Shown one piece after another: positions 19,601 to 28,631 of a DNA stretch of 64,000 bases. The DNA lies in NCBI GenBank assembly GCA_013177855.1, contig JABLYA010000003.1, forward strand, positions 22,804 to 86,803. The letters are read 5' to 3'. The notes under the pieces were generated by a model. It worked only from the letters and a program-made list of their open reading frames with translations, had not been told where the DNA came from and did no database searches. The translations under genes and the position numbers were made by a program. Numbering within the stretch: the first letter of the stretch is position 1; each line of letters begins with the position of its first letter. Source of the DNA: Ignavibacteria bacterium. Its GTDB lineage: Bacteria; Bacteroidota; Ignavibacteria; Ch128b.

Positions 19601-22600
19601 TCTTAATAATCTTGCTACAGTTAAAGCTTCATTATGGGTTATTTTTCTTGTGATCAAAGGTATAACTTTGTATTTACCATTAGGAGCTTTTACCACAGTT
19701 ACTACATGTCCTAATATTGCAAAGTCACAAGATACTGTTACTACTTTACCGTCTATATTAAATATAGCTACAGGTAATTTATCTGATAAAGTTACTACAC
19801 TTAAAGGTATATCTAAAATATTACCTTCAAAAGCATCTTCTAATGGAACACCTCTACGTCTAAATCCACCAGATTCGCTATATTCAGGTTTAACAAATAA
19901 TATATGTCCACTCGAGGAATTAGTAATACTAGAATATATAGGCTTAGATGGATCTTGAGTTAAACTTTTTATTATAGCTGCTCTTTTCTTTTTATGTTCA
20001 TTCATTACAGCTTCTTTAAACTCTTCACTTCCAGCTAATCCTTGATTAGCATAACTTGGAGTATGTAAACTAGTATATACTGGCTTTCCTACTATACTTA
20101 CATTACCTGCATCATCTACTAAAACATCATTACCATTTTCATCTACTATAACAACTCTTATAGTAACAGTATCTTCATCAATTACATTTAAGTTTTCATC
20201 TAAACCACTTTTTGCAATTTCATCTGAATCACCTTCAAAATACTTTACATTATCTTTATTATATATTACATATTTAACTTTAAATCTTTTTGTAAATTCC
20301 TCTAATCCTAATAATTCTAATTGTTTATTTATAAAATTATAATATCTTCTTTGGCTAGGTTCAGAGTTAAATATAGGAAGACCATTTGCATCTACATCAT
20401 CTACTATAACTTTTTTATTATTTTTTTCAATTACTTTATATAAAATATCTACACCAGCTAAACTAGATAATGTATCTATTTTATCCTCATATTCATGATG
20501 TTCTCTAGTAGTTTCTGTTGGATCTAAAGTATTTGGATCTTTTTCATATAAATCATTTAATCCTTTGTTTAAAAATTTAAACCTATCCCAATTTACTCCA
20601 ATTGGTTTATTTTCAGAATTATATAACATCGGAGGTACAAATCCATTACCTATAGCTCCACTATCTTCATAAATAATATAAGCTTTAGGTAATTTTTTAA
20701 CAGCATAATATTCGCCATTTAATTTAATAATTTCATAATGATTTTCTCCAAAAGCATTTGCAGTTTTTCCATAGAAATCAGATTGTGCTATTTCTACAGA
20801 AGTAAAATTACTTATAGTAGATTTAGATGAAGTAGACAAAGATTCTACATCATCAGCTGTTAAAGTACCTTCTTTTATTTTTTTCTCAAATTCATTTTTA
20901 TCTATTACAGGAGTTAATTTTATAGCATTAATAGGTTTTGCATCTTTATATACGAAGATTACTTTTTCTTTTTCTTCGTATTTTCCTGTTTTTTTATTTT
21001 TTACTTTATACTTTACTTTTACAGGTTTCTTCAAAGAATATTTTACATAAGCTTGTCTTCCATTTATTTCTATTATTGGATAAGTATGGGAATTACCTTT
21101 AGAATCAACTTCTTTGTAAGCTTTACTTCCTGTAGAATTATTTAATTTATCTAATATATATTTAATTTGATTTTTATCTTTTTCTATATGTACTATATTC
21201 TTAGGCTCATCCATAAAATGAATTTCAATTTCTTTTGGATGAGTTTTTAGATAATCTGCTCTATCTTCAGGTAAAAGCTCAGATTGAAAACTAACAAGAG
21301 TTAAAAATTCACGTCCATCTTCTGTAGTGTATATAGCTAAGTCTCCATCAAATTTTACTTCTACATTAGTTTTTTCTACAACTGTTACAGTTTTATCATC
21401 TAAGCCATCTATTTCATTATAATACAATTTTATAGGTATAGCTAACCCATCATTGTTTATTTCAAAATAAACGTTATAATCTTCATTATTTTGGTTACGA
21501 TAAGTTACTACTAAATATCTTGTATTAGTTTTTCTGTTTAAAATAATATCTCCAATTGCAAAATATTCTCCAGTTTCTCTATCTATTCTTCCAACTTGTG
21601 GGATTGGTAAATCAACTGCTTGTTCAACTTTTGAGTATTTTCCATCTGAAAAATCACCTATACTTTCTCTATATAATATCGCTTTTAAAGTTTGTACTTT
21701 TATTTTGTATTTTGATAAAAATTCTTCAGTTTCTTTTTCAGCTTCTTCCTCTGCTTTTTCTTTTTGCTTAGTTTCTTCTAAGCTTAATTCTTTTAATTTA
21801 TCATCTCTTAAAGCCTTTATAGTAGTTTCTACTTTATTTACATTTCGTTCAATATATTCTATTTTTGGGTCATTAAAAGATTTTTCTAAGAAGATTCTTG
21901 TATTTTCTACTTCATCATTTATTCTTTTAATAGCTTCTTCATTAGCTTTTTCTAAAGCATTTAAATGTTTTTCATATAAATCAGGATCTTTATCACTTAG
22001 TTTTTCTATACCTTCTAAAGCTTTATTATAATGAGTTTCCTGTGCAGTAGTTAAATCCTCATTAATTTGATTTACAATACCACCTATAATTTCTGTAACA
22101 AATACATTTCTATTAAAATCATAATTATCTACATAATCATTAGTGAGAGCTACTATTTTTTGTTTTATTTTATTTATGCTATTTTTAGTAGCCTCTATAA
22201 TGACATCTATAGCTTTTAATTCAGCTTCTTTTAATTTCTTTAATCTATCAATTTCTTTATAAGAACTAGCATTTTTTATTTTTAGATCGTATGATTTTTC
22301 AATATCTGATCTAACACTTTTTAAATGTTTAAGCTTATTTTCATATAGATTTTGAACAATTTTTGATAGTTTATCAGGAAATTTAAAATATAGAGATTTT
22401 ATTTCTTTTAATAAACTCTTACGTTTATCTTCTAATTCCTTATCTAATTCTTTCTTTTTCTGCTCTATATTTTCTTCAATAGCTTTATGCTTTTCTGATA
22501 ATACTTCTTTTAAGTGTTTAGCTTTTATATCAGAAACTTGATCATTATCTTTAAATGTATCTGTAGTTAAATCTATTTCTTCTACTGCATTACTATTTTC

Positions 22601-25600
22601 ATTAGCTACAAATACTAATTCATTATTATCTGTTTTATATACTTTACCTTCTACTAAATCTCCATTAGCATTTTTAAATTCATATTTTAAATATACAGAT
22701 CTTTTTATAGTAGCTCTTACAGGTTCGTATTCTGGAGTATTAGGTACATTAGCTAAAGCTTCTTCTATAGCTTTATCTAAAGCTTCATCAATTTCTTTAT
22801 ATTTTTGATCAGCTACATCTCTAGCTAAAATATGTTTATGGAAAACCTCATATCTTGCTTTTCTAGAAGCTAGTACTGCAAAGTCTCTACCCTTTCTAGT
22901 AGCAAAAAACTTTAACATATCTATAGCGTAAAGCCTAGAATTTTCAAGTCTTTGTAAATCTTTTATTAAAGAATTTACTCTTTCTACATTTATTTTATCT
23001 TTTTGAACATTAGCTTTTTGTATTTGACCATATATATCTTCATATATATTTAAAATATCTCTTACCTCTTTTTCAAAGGCATCAAAATCTTCTTCTGTAC
23101 CTATAGTAAACTGTCTATTAAATTCAAATAAATGTTTATCATCCGATTTAGTCTTTTCATCTAATTCTTTTTCTGTATATCTTTCACCTCTTTTTTCTTC
23201 TATTTTCTTTTTAGTATTATAATAAGCTCTCATTTCATCTTTAAAATCTTCTTCTAAAGATGTTTTGATAGCTTTTAAACTATTTAAAGAATTAATAGCT
23301 CTTTGTTTAGCTTCTTCTTTAGAAGAGCTTACTACTTTTAAACTAGATACAGTAGAAGATATATTATTAGTTAAAGTATTAACCTCATTTTCAATATTTT
23401 TTTCTTTAGTTTTTAAATGTGCATCAACAGTATTTAGTTTTAAAGTATCTATTTTTTCTAGTACATTACTAAATTTTTCTGTAAATGCCTTTGAATCTAA
23501 ATTATCAGAATTTAAACTTTCTAATTCATTTTGTATTTCTTGTAAAGATTTTTCAAATTCATCTATAACTTCTATTAAATCTTCTGGTAACTCATCTCTG
23601 GAAATATCTAAGATGAATGATATAGTTTTAAATTTATCTAAAGCTTCTTGTACTTTAGCTTTTTGTGCATTTACAGGATTAGAGTCAAACTCATCTCCCA
23701 AAAACAAACTAAGTTGTTGTGGTTCTTTTTCATCTTTGCTTTTAGAATCAAATTCTTTATTTACTTCACTTAATTTATCTAATTCAGTGATTACACCATC
23801 ATATGCATTCTTTAAACTATTCTTTAATTCTACAATGGATGTATTTAATTCTGAGATAAGTTGCTGCTTTTTAACTTTAAATTCTTCTAATTCTTTTCTT
23901 CTATTATCTAATTCTTTTAATAATTTATTACGTTTTTCTATAACATTAGCAGAAAGTTCTTCTTCTACAGAACTTAATTCTTTTCTTAATTCTTTTAGTT
24001 TAGTATTATTATTAATAACAGCGTTAACATCTTTTTTACCTGTTAACCTTTTATTTTCTAACTCTAATTCAAGTATTTGCCTTTTTAAAGTTAATTTTTT
24101 TATGTTTAATTCATTGTTAAGAGCTACAACTTCAGGGGATACTTCTCCTTTATCTCTTTCTATTAAATCTATTTGAGCTTTAACATCCTCTATAGTTTTA
24201 TCTATTTCTTTTATTTGTTCTTCCATCAATTTTTTCTTAGCACTTAATCTACGAATCCTTTCTTTATCTACAGGATGCATAGATCTTTTTAGTAAGAACA
24301 ATAAAGAAGCTCCATCTATAATTTTATTAGAATGCTCATCTATAGCTTGTAATATCTCATCTTGTCTTTGGTCTATAATATCTCCATACGACAATAAGAA
24401 AGCTAACTGCTCTTTATAATCTTCTACATCAGGGTCATAGTATTCAAATTGATTTGTATCTTCAATTTTATTTACAGTTCTTATAGCTTTTCTAATAGCT
24501 TTAATTCTATTTTCAAGTCTATTTATACTTTCTTGTTTAGCCTTCTCTTTTTCTTCAGTACTTAAATTATTATCTTGAATATCAAATAATTTAAAGTATG
24601 AATCAGCATCCATTTCTTTTAATGACTCTACATAATCATCTACAGTTTGTCCTAATCCAGCTAATTCCCTAGCACGTACAAAAGAAAACAAATCTTGATC
24701 TTGAGCATCTAAGAATGCTTTTTTATCATTTTCTATTAAACCATCTAAAGCTTTTTGATTAGTATGTAAAGATTCTACTGTATTTTGAATTAGTAACCTT
24801 GTGCTAAGTGGAAAACTATTACCCTTTTCATTAAAGTAATTTACAAATCTTTCTACGTTTGAATATAGTTCTTTTCTTTCTTTAAAAGCACCATAAGATC
24901 CACCTACCCACAAGTCTGCTCTTTTACCTGTTTGAGCATCTATACCTAATTTACCAGGTAAAAGTCCTTTACCTGGCATACCTATTAATCCCATAAAAAA
25001 TCCCATCCATGCTTCAGTAGAAGCATTTGGATCTGTTAAATTATATAAAATACTCTTTGACATTGAATCTACTAAACTAGCAGATCTAGTTACATTGTCA
25101 GGATCGTATTTTTTAAGATAATAATCTTTAAGAGCTTCATCATAAAATCCCTGTAAAAATTCTTCTGTTCCTTCACTTAATGGATTTTTTATAAAGGTCT
25201 TAATATTATCTAAATGTTTAAATACACCTTTTGGAGGGGTGAATTTTAATTTAACAGTTTCATCTAAAGCAGCTCCTCTTATTTCTTTACCTAAAACTTT
25301 TCTTTTAAAAAATCCAGGTAAATTTAAAGTTTTTGTAGATTCTTCAATAGCTTCTTCTTTAACTTTATTTTCTGCAAGTGTTTCTCCAGTTTCTAAAGCT
25401 TCATCTACTCCTTTTTTTATTTTTTCTTTATTAGTTTTTGATAAAAATTTACCTGCTGTAGACTTTTCTAATTTTACTAAACTTTTAGGTAATAAACTAT
25501 TAGCAAATCTTAACCCAAAAATAGATGGAAATTGTATAAGGTTAGAAATTCCAACAGTAGCCATATTTAAAGCAAATATGCCATAGCCAGCTGTTAAAGC

Positions 25601-26848
25601 TTTATCTTCAAAATTTAAAACATCTTTTAATACTGCTGCATTTTCCCTTTTTTGTAAAGCTTGTTTAGCTTTTAAATATTCTGCCATTTCTACATCAGTA
25701 GTTTTTGGCATGTTTTCTACAGCTTCGTAATCAGTCCTAAATTTGTTTCTAAATTCTTCTCTTCTATTGTTAGCATAAGTTTGTTTTAAATCTGTATAAA
25801 AATGATTAGCTTGTAATATAGATTCAAAACCAGCACCTGTTGCTAATTTTCTAGCATTACCTAATGCTCTATCTATAGTTCTAGTACTTGCTAATTTATC
25901 AGCATATTTACTTATGGATAATACATCATCTGCTTTAGTAGCAGCTTTTCTAGTTTTATCAATAACCCTCACTAATTTTGAAGTTTTGTTAATAGCTTCA
26001 GCTGCAACTTCAGCTTTTTTAAAAGCACTTAAAAATCTTGACCCTTGAGCTAATATTCTAGCACTATTAGCTGCTAAAGCTGTTACTCCAATACCTGTTG
26101 ATGCAGTTAAAGCTGCCGCAGCTGCTTCAGTAATAACTGCTCCTGCTATAAAAGCTGCTGCATCTGTTGATAAATCAAAAAGCATTAAAGGATGACTAAG
26201 AGCTTTACCAAAAAACCCCTTTTCTTTAAAATCTAAAGATTTATATACAGGTAGTGTTTTATCTATATATTTGTTTGCATTATCTAAAGCTTGCATTAAT
26301 GAGTTATCCAAAAATTTACTAGCATCCCAATTATATAAAGCTGAACCAACTCCATAAATCAAACCTGTAAGACCACCTACTACATTTGTTCCTGTTTTAA
26401 GTGTAAGTTTAGTCATAGATGATCCATATGCTGATAATGCATCTTGTTTTTCTGAACGTCTATGCTCTAACATTTCTGGACTTTGTAATCCAGACATTAA
26501 TTCAGCGCTAGACATTTTTGAATCAAATCTAGATGGTCTATATACATCTGGGTATATACCTGAAAATGATCTATCATCTATATAATCTGCATTTAATTGA
26601 GATATAATTCTACTTGTTTTATATGCATCAGAAAATGCATTATATGGAACTAGTTCATAAGTTCTAGCAGTTTTTTGTATTAATTTTTTTTGTTCATTAG
26701 TATATGGATCTACTATAATATTGTTATCTGGTGTTAAATTGCTTGTATTTACTGTAGTTTCATCTATTGTTGGAGTGTTAGGAGTATTACCAGAAACAAT
26801 AGCATTGTTTTGTTCTTGCAATAAAGTTCTTAATTTGTTAATATCCAT
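10604..26848 (-). CDS. giant virion RNA polymerase fusion with zincin protease domain
   Basis: A single 5414-codon frame. DFDID at residues 4272-4276, inside QNDSDFDIDKLYVF, is the catalytic Asp motif of the double-psi beta-barrel in crAss-like virion RNA polymerases (compare DFDGD in cellular RNAP). HEAFH at 2767-2771, with a downstream EEILAEDF that could supply the third ligand, marks a zincin metallopeptidase. Other regions: Ala-rich hydrophobic helices near 205-270 and 420-450, long coiled coils about 750-1715, a beta-rich stretch to about 2400, and a Ser/Asn linker about 2600-2675 just before the protease. In related phages such polymerases are packaged and transcribe early genes after ejection. 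Fusing protease and polymerase in one chain suggests processing in the virion; that part is inference. Confidence 0.85.
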   Translation of the reverse strand: MDINKLRTLLQEQNNAIVSGNTPNTPTIDETTVNTSNLTPDNNIIVDPYTNEQKKLIQKTARTYELVPYNAFSDAYKTSRIISQLNADYIDDRSFSGIYPDVYRPSRFDSKMSSAELMSGLQSPEMLEHRRSEKQDALSAYGSSMTKLTLKTGTNVVGGLTGLIYGVGSALYNWDASKFLDNSLMQALDNANKYIDKTLPVYKSLDFKEKGFFGKALSHPLMLFDLSTDAAAFIAGAVITEAAAAALTASTGIGVTALAANSARILAQGSRFLSAFKKAEVAAEAINKTSKLVRVIDKTRKAATKADDVLSISKYADKLASTRTIDRALGNARKLATGAGFESILQANHFYTDLKQTYANNRREEFRNKFRTDYEAVENMPKTTDVEMAEYLKAKQALQKRENAAVLKDVLNFEDKALTAGYGIFALNMATVGISNLIQFPSIFGLRFANSLLPKSLVKLEKSTAGKFLSKTNKEKIKKGVDEALETGETLAENKVKEEAIEESTKTLNLPGFFKRKVLGKEIRGAALDETVKLKFTPPKGVFKHLDNIKTFIKNPLSEGTEEFLQGFYDEALKDYYLKKYDPDNVTRSASLVDSMSKSILYNLTDPNASTEAWMGFFMGLIGMPGKGLLPGKLGIDAQTGKRADLWVGGSYGAFKERKELYSNVERFVNYFNEKGNSFPLSTRLLIQNTVESLHTNQKALDGLIENDKKAFLDAQDQDLFSFVRARELAGLGQTVDDYVESLKEMDADSYFKLFDIQDNNLSTEEKEKAKQESINRLENRIKAIRKAIRTVNKIEDTNQFEYYDPDVEDYKEQLAFLLSYGDIIDQRQDEILQAIDEHSNKIIDGASLLFLLKRSMHPVDKERIRRLSAKKKLMEEQIKEIDKTIEDVKAQIDLIERDKGEVSPEVVALNNELNIKKLTLKRQILELELENKRLTGKKDVNAVINNNTKLKELRKELSSVEEELSANVIEKRNKLLKELDNRRKELEEFKVKKQQLISELNTSIVELKNSLKNAYDGVITELDKLSEVNKEFDSKSKDEKEPQQLSLFLGDEFDSNPVNAQKAKVQEALDKFKTISFILDISRDELPEDLIEVIDEFEKSLQEIQNELESLNSDNLDSKAFTEKFSNVLEKIDTLKLNTVDAHLKTKEKNIENEVNTLTNNISSTVSSLKVVSSSKEEAKQRAINSLNSLKAIKTSLEEDFKDEMRAYYNTKKKIEEKRGERYTEKELDEKTKSDDKHLFEFNRQFTIGTEEDFDAFEKEVRDILNIYEDIYGQIQKANVQKDKINVERVNSLIKDLQRLENSRLYAIDMLKFFATRKGRDFAVLASRKARYEVFHKHILARDVADQKYKEIDEALDKAIEEALANVPNTPEYEPVRATIKRSVYLKYEFKNANGDLVEGKVYKTDNNELVFVANENSNAVEEIDLTTDTFKDNDQVSDIKAKHLKEVLSEKHKAIEENIEQKKKELDKELEDKRKSLLKEIKSLYFKFPDKLSKIVQNLYENKLKHLKSVRSDIEKSYDLKIKNASSYKEIDRLKKLKEAELKAIDVIIEATKNSINKIKQKIVALTNDYVDNYDFNRNVFVTEIIGGIVNQINEDLTTAQETHYNKALEGIEKLSDKDPDLYEKHLNALEKANEEAIKRINDEVENTRIFLEKSFNDPKIEYIERNVNKVETTIKALRDDKLKELSLEETKQKEKAEEEAEKETEEFLSKYKIKVQTLKAILYRESIGDFSDGKYSKVEQAVDLPIPQVGRIDRETGEYFAIGDIILNRKTNTRYLVVTYRNQNNEDYNVYFEINNDGLAIPIKLYYNEIDGLDDKTVTVVEKTNVEVKFDGDLAIYTTEDGREFLTLVSFQSELLPEDRADYLKTHPKEIEIHFMDEPKNIVHIEKDKNQIKYILDKLNNSTGSKAYKEVDSKGNSHTYPIIEINGRQAYVKYSLKKPVKVKYKVKNKKTGKYEEKEKVIFVYKDAKPINAIKLTPVIDKNEFEKKIKEGTLTADDVESLSTSSKSTISNFTSVEIAQSDFYGKTANAFGENHYEIIKLNGEYYAVKKLPKAYIIYEDSGAIGNGFVPPMLYNSENKPIGVNWDRFKFLNKGLNDLYEKDPNTLDPTETTREHHEYEDKIDTLSSLAGVDILYKVIEKNNKKVIVDDVDANGLPIFNSEPSQRRYYNFINKQLELLGLEEFTKRFKVKYVIYNKDNVKYFEGDSDEIAKSGLDENLNVIDEDTVTIRVVIVDENGNDVLVDDAGNVSIVGKPVYTSLHTPSYANQGLAGSEEFKEAVMNEHKKKRAAIIKSLTQDPSKPIYSSITNSSSGHILFVKPEYSESGGFRRRGVPLEDAFEGNILDIPLSVVTLSDKLPVAIFNIDGKVVTVSCDFAILGHVVTVVKAPNGKYKVIPLITRKITHNEALTVARLLRKVTLENKNELNDIPILPKESTEGTEKTSLITRIIHYGIGNGNSYKHTQFYVDSKKKVIVYGKNTMTFNEFNTEEGFTTLVRWLETTKTFNVNKDLIALSGKFTEYTLDEKGNLKFNIYNSYAKYLLAKSSKSVENPIITTDIALYGGKKGPTFGQINLIVGDVIDNEGNILHQDTKYKKSDFKDSKTKESAEESTKKSNTESGDKNSGLPTGFRRLGTGLANTSSNSSNTPTGFRPFSQSPKKNTSEEDVKDPNDLFIDLYNETTLGFEETGEYPNPGEPNGKNRLNTKQDTNYERENIEKVREWFKQNLPNVPLEVVNRLIETSKGKAFGVYVNGIVKIWEDAEIGTAFHEAFHVVFNSALNTNEKKTLLNTVREKFGKDIDDDTAEEILAEDFRLWKLTGKSDLYTDNNNVKKSLFEKILDFIKKIVDFFTNINNANKIKDLYEAIDSGKFKHINLSKSVNVKTRIADLNTVQVYELVQTVQGRFIHSFIKDGSFIDPKTINKRLIIALFSVLNDRTIDFSIREKVLNNIEDFMNEVALSLQQSGFSVEFTNKLVLDTIYAVNTAKTSGKAKLSQFSTSIKYDDTEKVDDIIEVQAIEVDEFGNEINRDNSQEELIETFTYDEIGEIDKFDDSLSKSHLSKINKGIKLILSGLLEKSDMHTSIGTERYIPFAEVYKTLVNELNGTTTWEGVYGIKHKLQMLAAKSPKYKQLLDYIESLNDKDKVQFISLFAQTFSSKKFRFVRIIINNNGSRVINSDQFTIARKLRNDLINGYITSEYHAEISENKKKAEKYNHFDTKDHPEGLKIAFSDVNNINDPKIRESVENKLRKLGLHIFIRDSILKDKDRMRELIAVIEAILKYNVEQKRIMSDPFSANIINSRLSRLINYVADDTLDFVEYMHLNPEGKPVFEVSSNNYYSTFVNVAKQASKIADATERRMFLEKHFPAIVKAAPYSSWAQIILDGMASDIDIGFSEGVVLNITTPEGIKTFDLSPQDLVFKYLLLYHESKKAGSKTSYIVLRRPSDKSLEPILINLPYSSFDSRSYTIVQLILFEASNNNFKITPNILDPTLFQVVKQIISKHKGSKKELNESDLKNIENELMTLSTELKDSFDKNFINKELEELKEYLDYLNLTNSKYNILKEHIDNFDDDFLKSFIYDFFHTRLEMHMLFLGDFSQFSQLFKRTSGPVATGKAFIQSTEVDDFIQSSENNTNNHIDTIIRDSIKSNNPRARFDLIFRLSEKNKIILLNKIQDSIKVVNNDNTKKILTELYNVVNSVQVTNTDLNIGIIKTKMYSVEDDTIQQFAAIARELYKGSNLSKKEIDEEINYLLSKYKDIQTTDGIGYITLDMYRELLIRAGEWDFDSQESLYNKVKAGEKIDPREILKVFPVLKTQGYGSKVNNIEQTYDSESNERFVTVTPITKNTVYFAKHALFPIIPTIGENSALTVLAKSMEESGIHLVFDETSIKSKITDELEINIFDDTPNVYTDENGVEHYNVPIIHMDGFSARLNTFKIQVDTHNFAEDKVVDGRQIRVKIFDNLFDGGIPTDFDGTEEEFKQLLTSENGIQELRKRSKIFNHYLDYKNTYSNIIYKNFNSFLNSIGLTAIDARTNEPITDLKKYFSHELDDDGSGVIISDNLYSDVEFVVSDYNKFINELKKSLFEMNVPSTVLDQIQVETIERLDKNGNKITINRLKLSIDSLPVVSLIENILYSKFRKSSLRIEKQGTAYVQVPNAYISNPDINQNRSQIFSKEKLNDKDVKTLNEISKNLNFIRNENGKILAAEVYLPNYMAKKLGITTADDLDKIDPRLLNIIGYRIPTQGLNSMLPIKIKGFLPAEFGDTVVIPYEVIAQNDSDFDIDKLYVFRPNVKYKYDSKALNNVKTIETDVNNQLSLANIYDFRLNINSKDPEEILEQLQNFVELVETKKENNEYLSKGELLAYDIIRHYLNNINIVKVEYIEGKVDGNLKEMENKLLEIQHSILLDHNTPSMILPLSAAYLKKEANIQYYMKKEGKMPPSDMTDKDLENYRLSSENDPVKLLSFIEELQQGLTFKSGKRNVSISASYSVLHTGLSFKPVNIVIKDVVINCPFHGKSTVTKHKDYDDTIESVIRFGKKFDASGHVISTHIGMYISANVDIAKDPFIFKLNSNEITNTSRLGLILVGAPRDFVSRFFTQDIIERFTYLKMSSSSLIIKYTDKSNLTPRRTNNPDDYFDYDFYYEYYHSRKKDTGLYKSEREILIQILKEFGVELKNNEDPYKYLKKVNANGRTLTVEDLNLGLTKQMDPDKWNKMQIQILADFIAYRKLGSELITLNKYSSSDKANIYSLSSSYEFSTNQSLSGFSIDLLEPFDEITFQSSKLFNQLFSTITFYCIDIQKYLVHSLKNAGVYPKPKDLDKIREGALSLIFQMSIVHKSTGVYRVFTKDEIYKLISSENQNNTVRKLKRFFEALDNPIFNNNLVFSIDKNGVDSIALRQKQFDEYTIKLLYQAFEELRVYYPNVYNELLKVIAATTGYSNRSNNLLRLINPEVYSEDMSKLLYGIDSRYGVSQEFKNIESFIISSLQSAIFKYAQYNNNIVPKLNLNDYNVEGVYEDGKLIVLSGNKAKLHSFKVVRRIETDDKTYYVNDLYIKVDRNNKGESLYLLVNSSGVQNALEFHDKPSRILEKIDSDKPKIDDNFKTIDKSTEKMLMRFNENMPESTALDYIRDILPIQMFKLLNLSSNNINEIKATNLNEDIGRAKQSRKMSSNDNNTFIHNPNNIPVTENTYITRVDKPYNEEEAFNNYKKKMLEDPFIKELISDIERVRKGSILEAPRSVTINMPVLEQDNTLEILNNFAPGRINLITDNVLYRRFISKDLDAAFKTKLLPNSNKVLIQALEEGNICVVFIEKESFLKSGKVLDKANDEKTTGILLINPSKEEIAKTIINNPNKGLTIVVPTVLSMLNPKRAMQFIDQMRDILMDTTPISEMTDTTRLDTLVDETIAKYWSKMTLSERKNFNNC

Positions 26849-26862
26849 AGCTAATTAAATTA

Positions 26863-28620
26863 TCATTTATTTAAATTATGAGCTTTTGAAATTTCACCTA
26901 TACCTAATATTAAATCATGTTGTACTTGTTCCAAAGGTTTAGAATATGAATTTACTACATTACCATCTCCATCTACATATTCTACTAAACCAAAATATCT
27001 ACCTCTATCTGAATAAATAGAATATTTTGCATTAAGTAGTATATCCTTATAAACGTTATTATCCTTATCAATGTATGGTATATTACTAACAGTTCCTATT
27101 AAAGTAGGATCTTTTTTATCTGCTACTTTATACTTTTCTGTATGTATTTTATATAACATTTTTGCTAGAGGTAATGTTTCATTATCATAAGCACCAGTTG
27201 GATTACCATATTCATCAAAAGCATTTATTTCTATTACATCTGAAAGCTCTGAACCAGTGCTATTTTTTTTATCATATGTAATCAATAAATTACCATTAGT
27301 AGAAATAGATACTCCTTTTATATTGGATGCATTTAACTTACTTGTAACATTACTAGAAATTCCATTTATATTAAATCCAATTAATCTAGGTAAATTATTA
27401 TTATTTAATACCATATTAACCATACCAGTGCTAGCTTCTTTATCTTTAAAATCTACTTGTGTAGAAAATTTACCAAGAGCTGCATCAAAAGTTTCTTTTG
27501 CTGCTTGTTTTAATCCATCAATATCTAATACAGGTCTTTTATTTTTATCAAGATACATGTATTGTGAATACAATTTTTTAAATTCAGGATAAGCCATTAA
27601 TTTTTTACCAGCATCTTTATCAGTATTATTAATCCAATTTTCTACTAAGTTATATATTGTATTATATTTTCCAGCAGTATTTTTATCTAATCCAGCTATA
27701 TCTTCTTTACCGTATGGTTTATGTTCCCTAGTAGATAATAAAGCATCCTTAGGTATAATTGTAAGGCCTGATCCACTAGACCATCCTGGATTAGCTAAAT
27801 AATTTTCTCTAAGTTCTTCTCCACGTACAAGATTTGTTGTAGTCCATTGAGATAATTCTTTATGTAAATAATTATATAATGGCCCTTGTTTTAAATCTTC
27901 TTTTGTAGGATTAGTTATACCAAGAGAAGCTGCTACAGCTCTTACATAAGGATCAGCTGGACTTAGTAATGTTGAAAATCCTTCATTAGCCATTTTATCT
28001 GCTTCTGCTTGAGCTTCTTCTAGAGTTAAACCTTTTAAAGTCTTAGTACCATATTTATAAAATTTACCACCTTCTACTGGTGTTAATCCCAAACTTTTTT
28101 CTCTAATTCTATTTAATTGTTCTTTATATTGTTCTTGTAATAATTTAAAGTAAGTATCTGCATTAGCAGCTATTAGATCTAATTCTTCAGGAGCTACAAA
28201 TTCTCCATTATCTTTCATTAATTTTTTATCAGCTACAGAATTTCCTCTATAATAAGCTCCCCATTGTCTTTTTAAATTCTCTTCTTCTTTAACTCCTTCT
28301 ACATGTTTTTTATTTAATAATTTCCATTTATTAACATATCTATTAGCATTTACCATAGCATTTGCTATATTAGCTAAATCTGGAAATGTTAAATCTAAAG
28401 ATTTATTTAATTCTTCTTTAGCTCTATTAATTACTTTATCTCTAGTTTCTTTATCTCTATATTCTTGACCAGTTAAATCATCTACATACATAGCAGCTGA
28501 TTGATAACTTTTATCTCTGTTTTCAGCTGCTTTGTTTATTAAGTTTGAGAAAAATTCTACAGGTATCTTAGGAGTTATATCTACTATCTCATTCTCTGGA
28601 GCTTTATAATATCTACCCAT
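26863..28620 (-). CDS. probable virion (cargo/ejection) protein
   Basis: A 585-residue protein encoded between the polymerase giant and a known crAss-type cargo-like gene, with only 11-14 bases to each neighbour. The N-terminal third is helical and charged; the C-terminal third looks beta-rich. No signal peptide, membrane segment or catalytic motif is seen. Position and size fit one of the internal proteins ejected with the genome in crAss-like phages, but I recognise no domain. Confidence 0.65.
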   Translation of the reverse strand: MGRYYKAPENEIVDITPKIPVEFFSNLINKAAENRDKSYQSAAMYVDDLTGQEYRDKETRDKVINRAKEELNKSLDLTFPDLANIANAMVNANRYVNKWKLLNKKHVEGVKEEENLKRQWGAYYRGNSVADKKLMKDNGEFVAPEELDLIAANADTYFKLLQEQYKEQLNRIREKSLGLTPVEGGKFYKYGTKTLKGLTLEEAQAEADKMANEGFSTLLSPADPYVRAVAASLGITNPTKEDLKQGPLYNYLHKELSQWTTTNLVRGEELRENYLANPGWSSGSGLTIIPKDALLSTREHKPYGKEDIAGLDKNTAGKYNTIYNLVENWINNTDKDAGKKLMAYPEFKKLYSQYMYLDKNKRPVLDIDGLKQAAKETFDAALGKFSTQVDFKDKEASTGMVNMVLNNNNLPRLIGFNINGISSNVTSKLNASNIKGVSISTNGNLLITYDKKNSTGSELSDVIEINAFDEYGNPTGAYDNETLPLAKMLYKIHTEKYKVADKKDPTLIGTVSNIPYIDKDNNVYKDILLNAKYSIYSDRGRYFGLVEYVDGDGNVVNSYSKPLEQVQHDLILGIGEISKAHNLNK

Positions 28621-28631
28621 AGTTGAATGAT

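Noticed and set aside
23265..24176. A 303-codon open frame on the + strand inside the polymerase giant
   Set aside because: It is antisense to a coiled-coil part of the giant and has the Ser/Phe/Leu-rich composition that arises opposite Lys/Glu-rich AT-rich genes; no motif and no leader support it.
10604..26848. Introns or inteins in the giant genes
   Set aside because: No group I-like structure, frame break or intein-type Cys/His-Asn boundaries were noticed; the frame is continuous.
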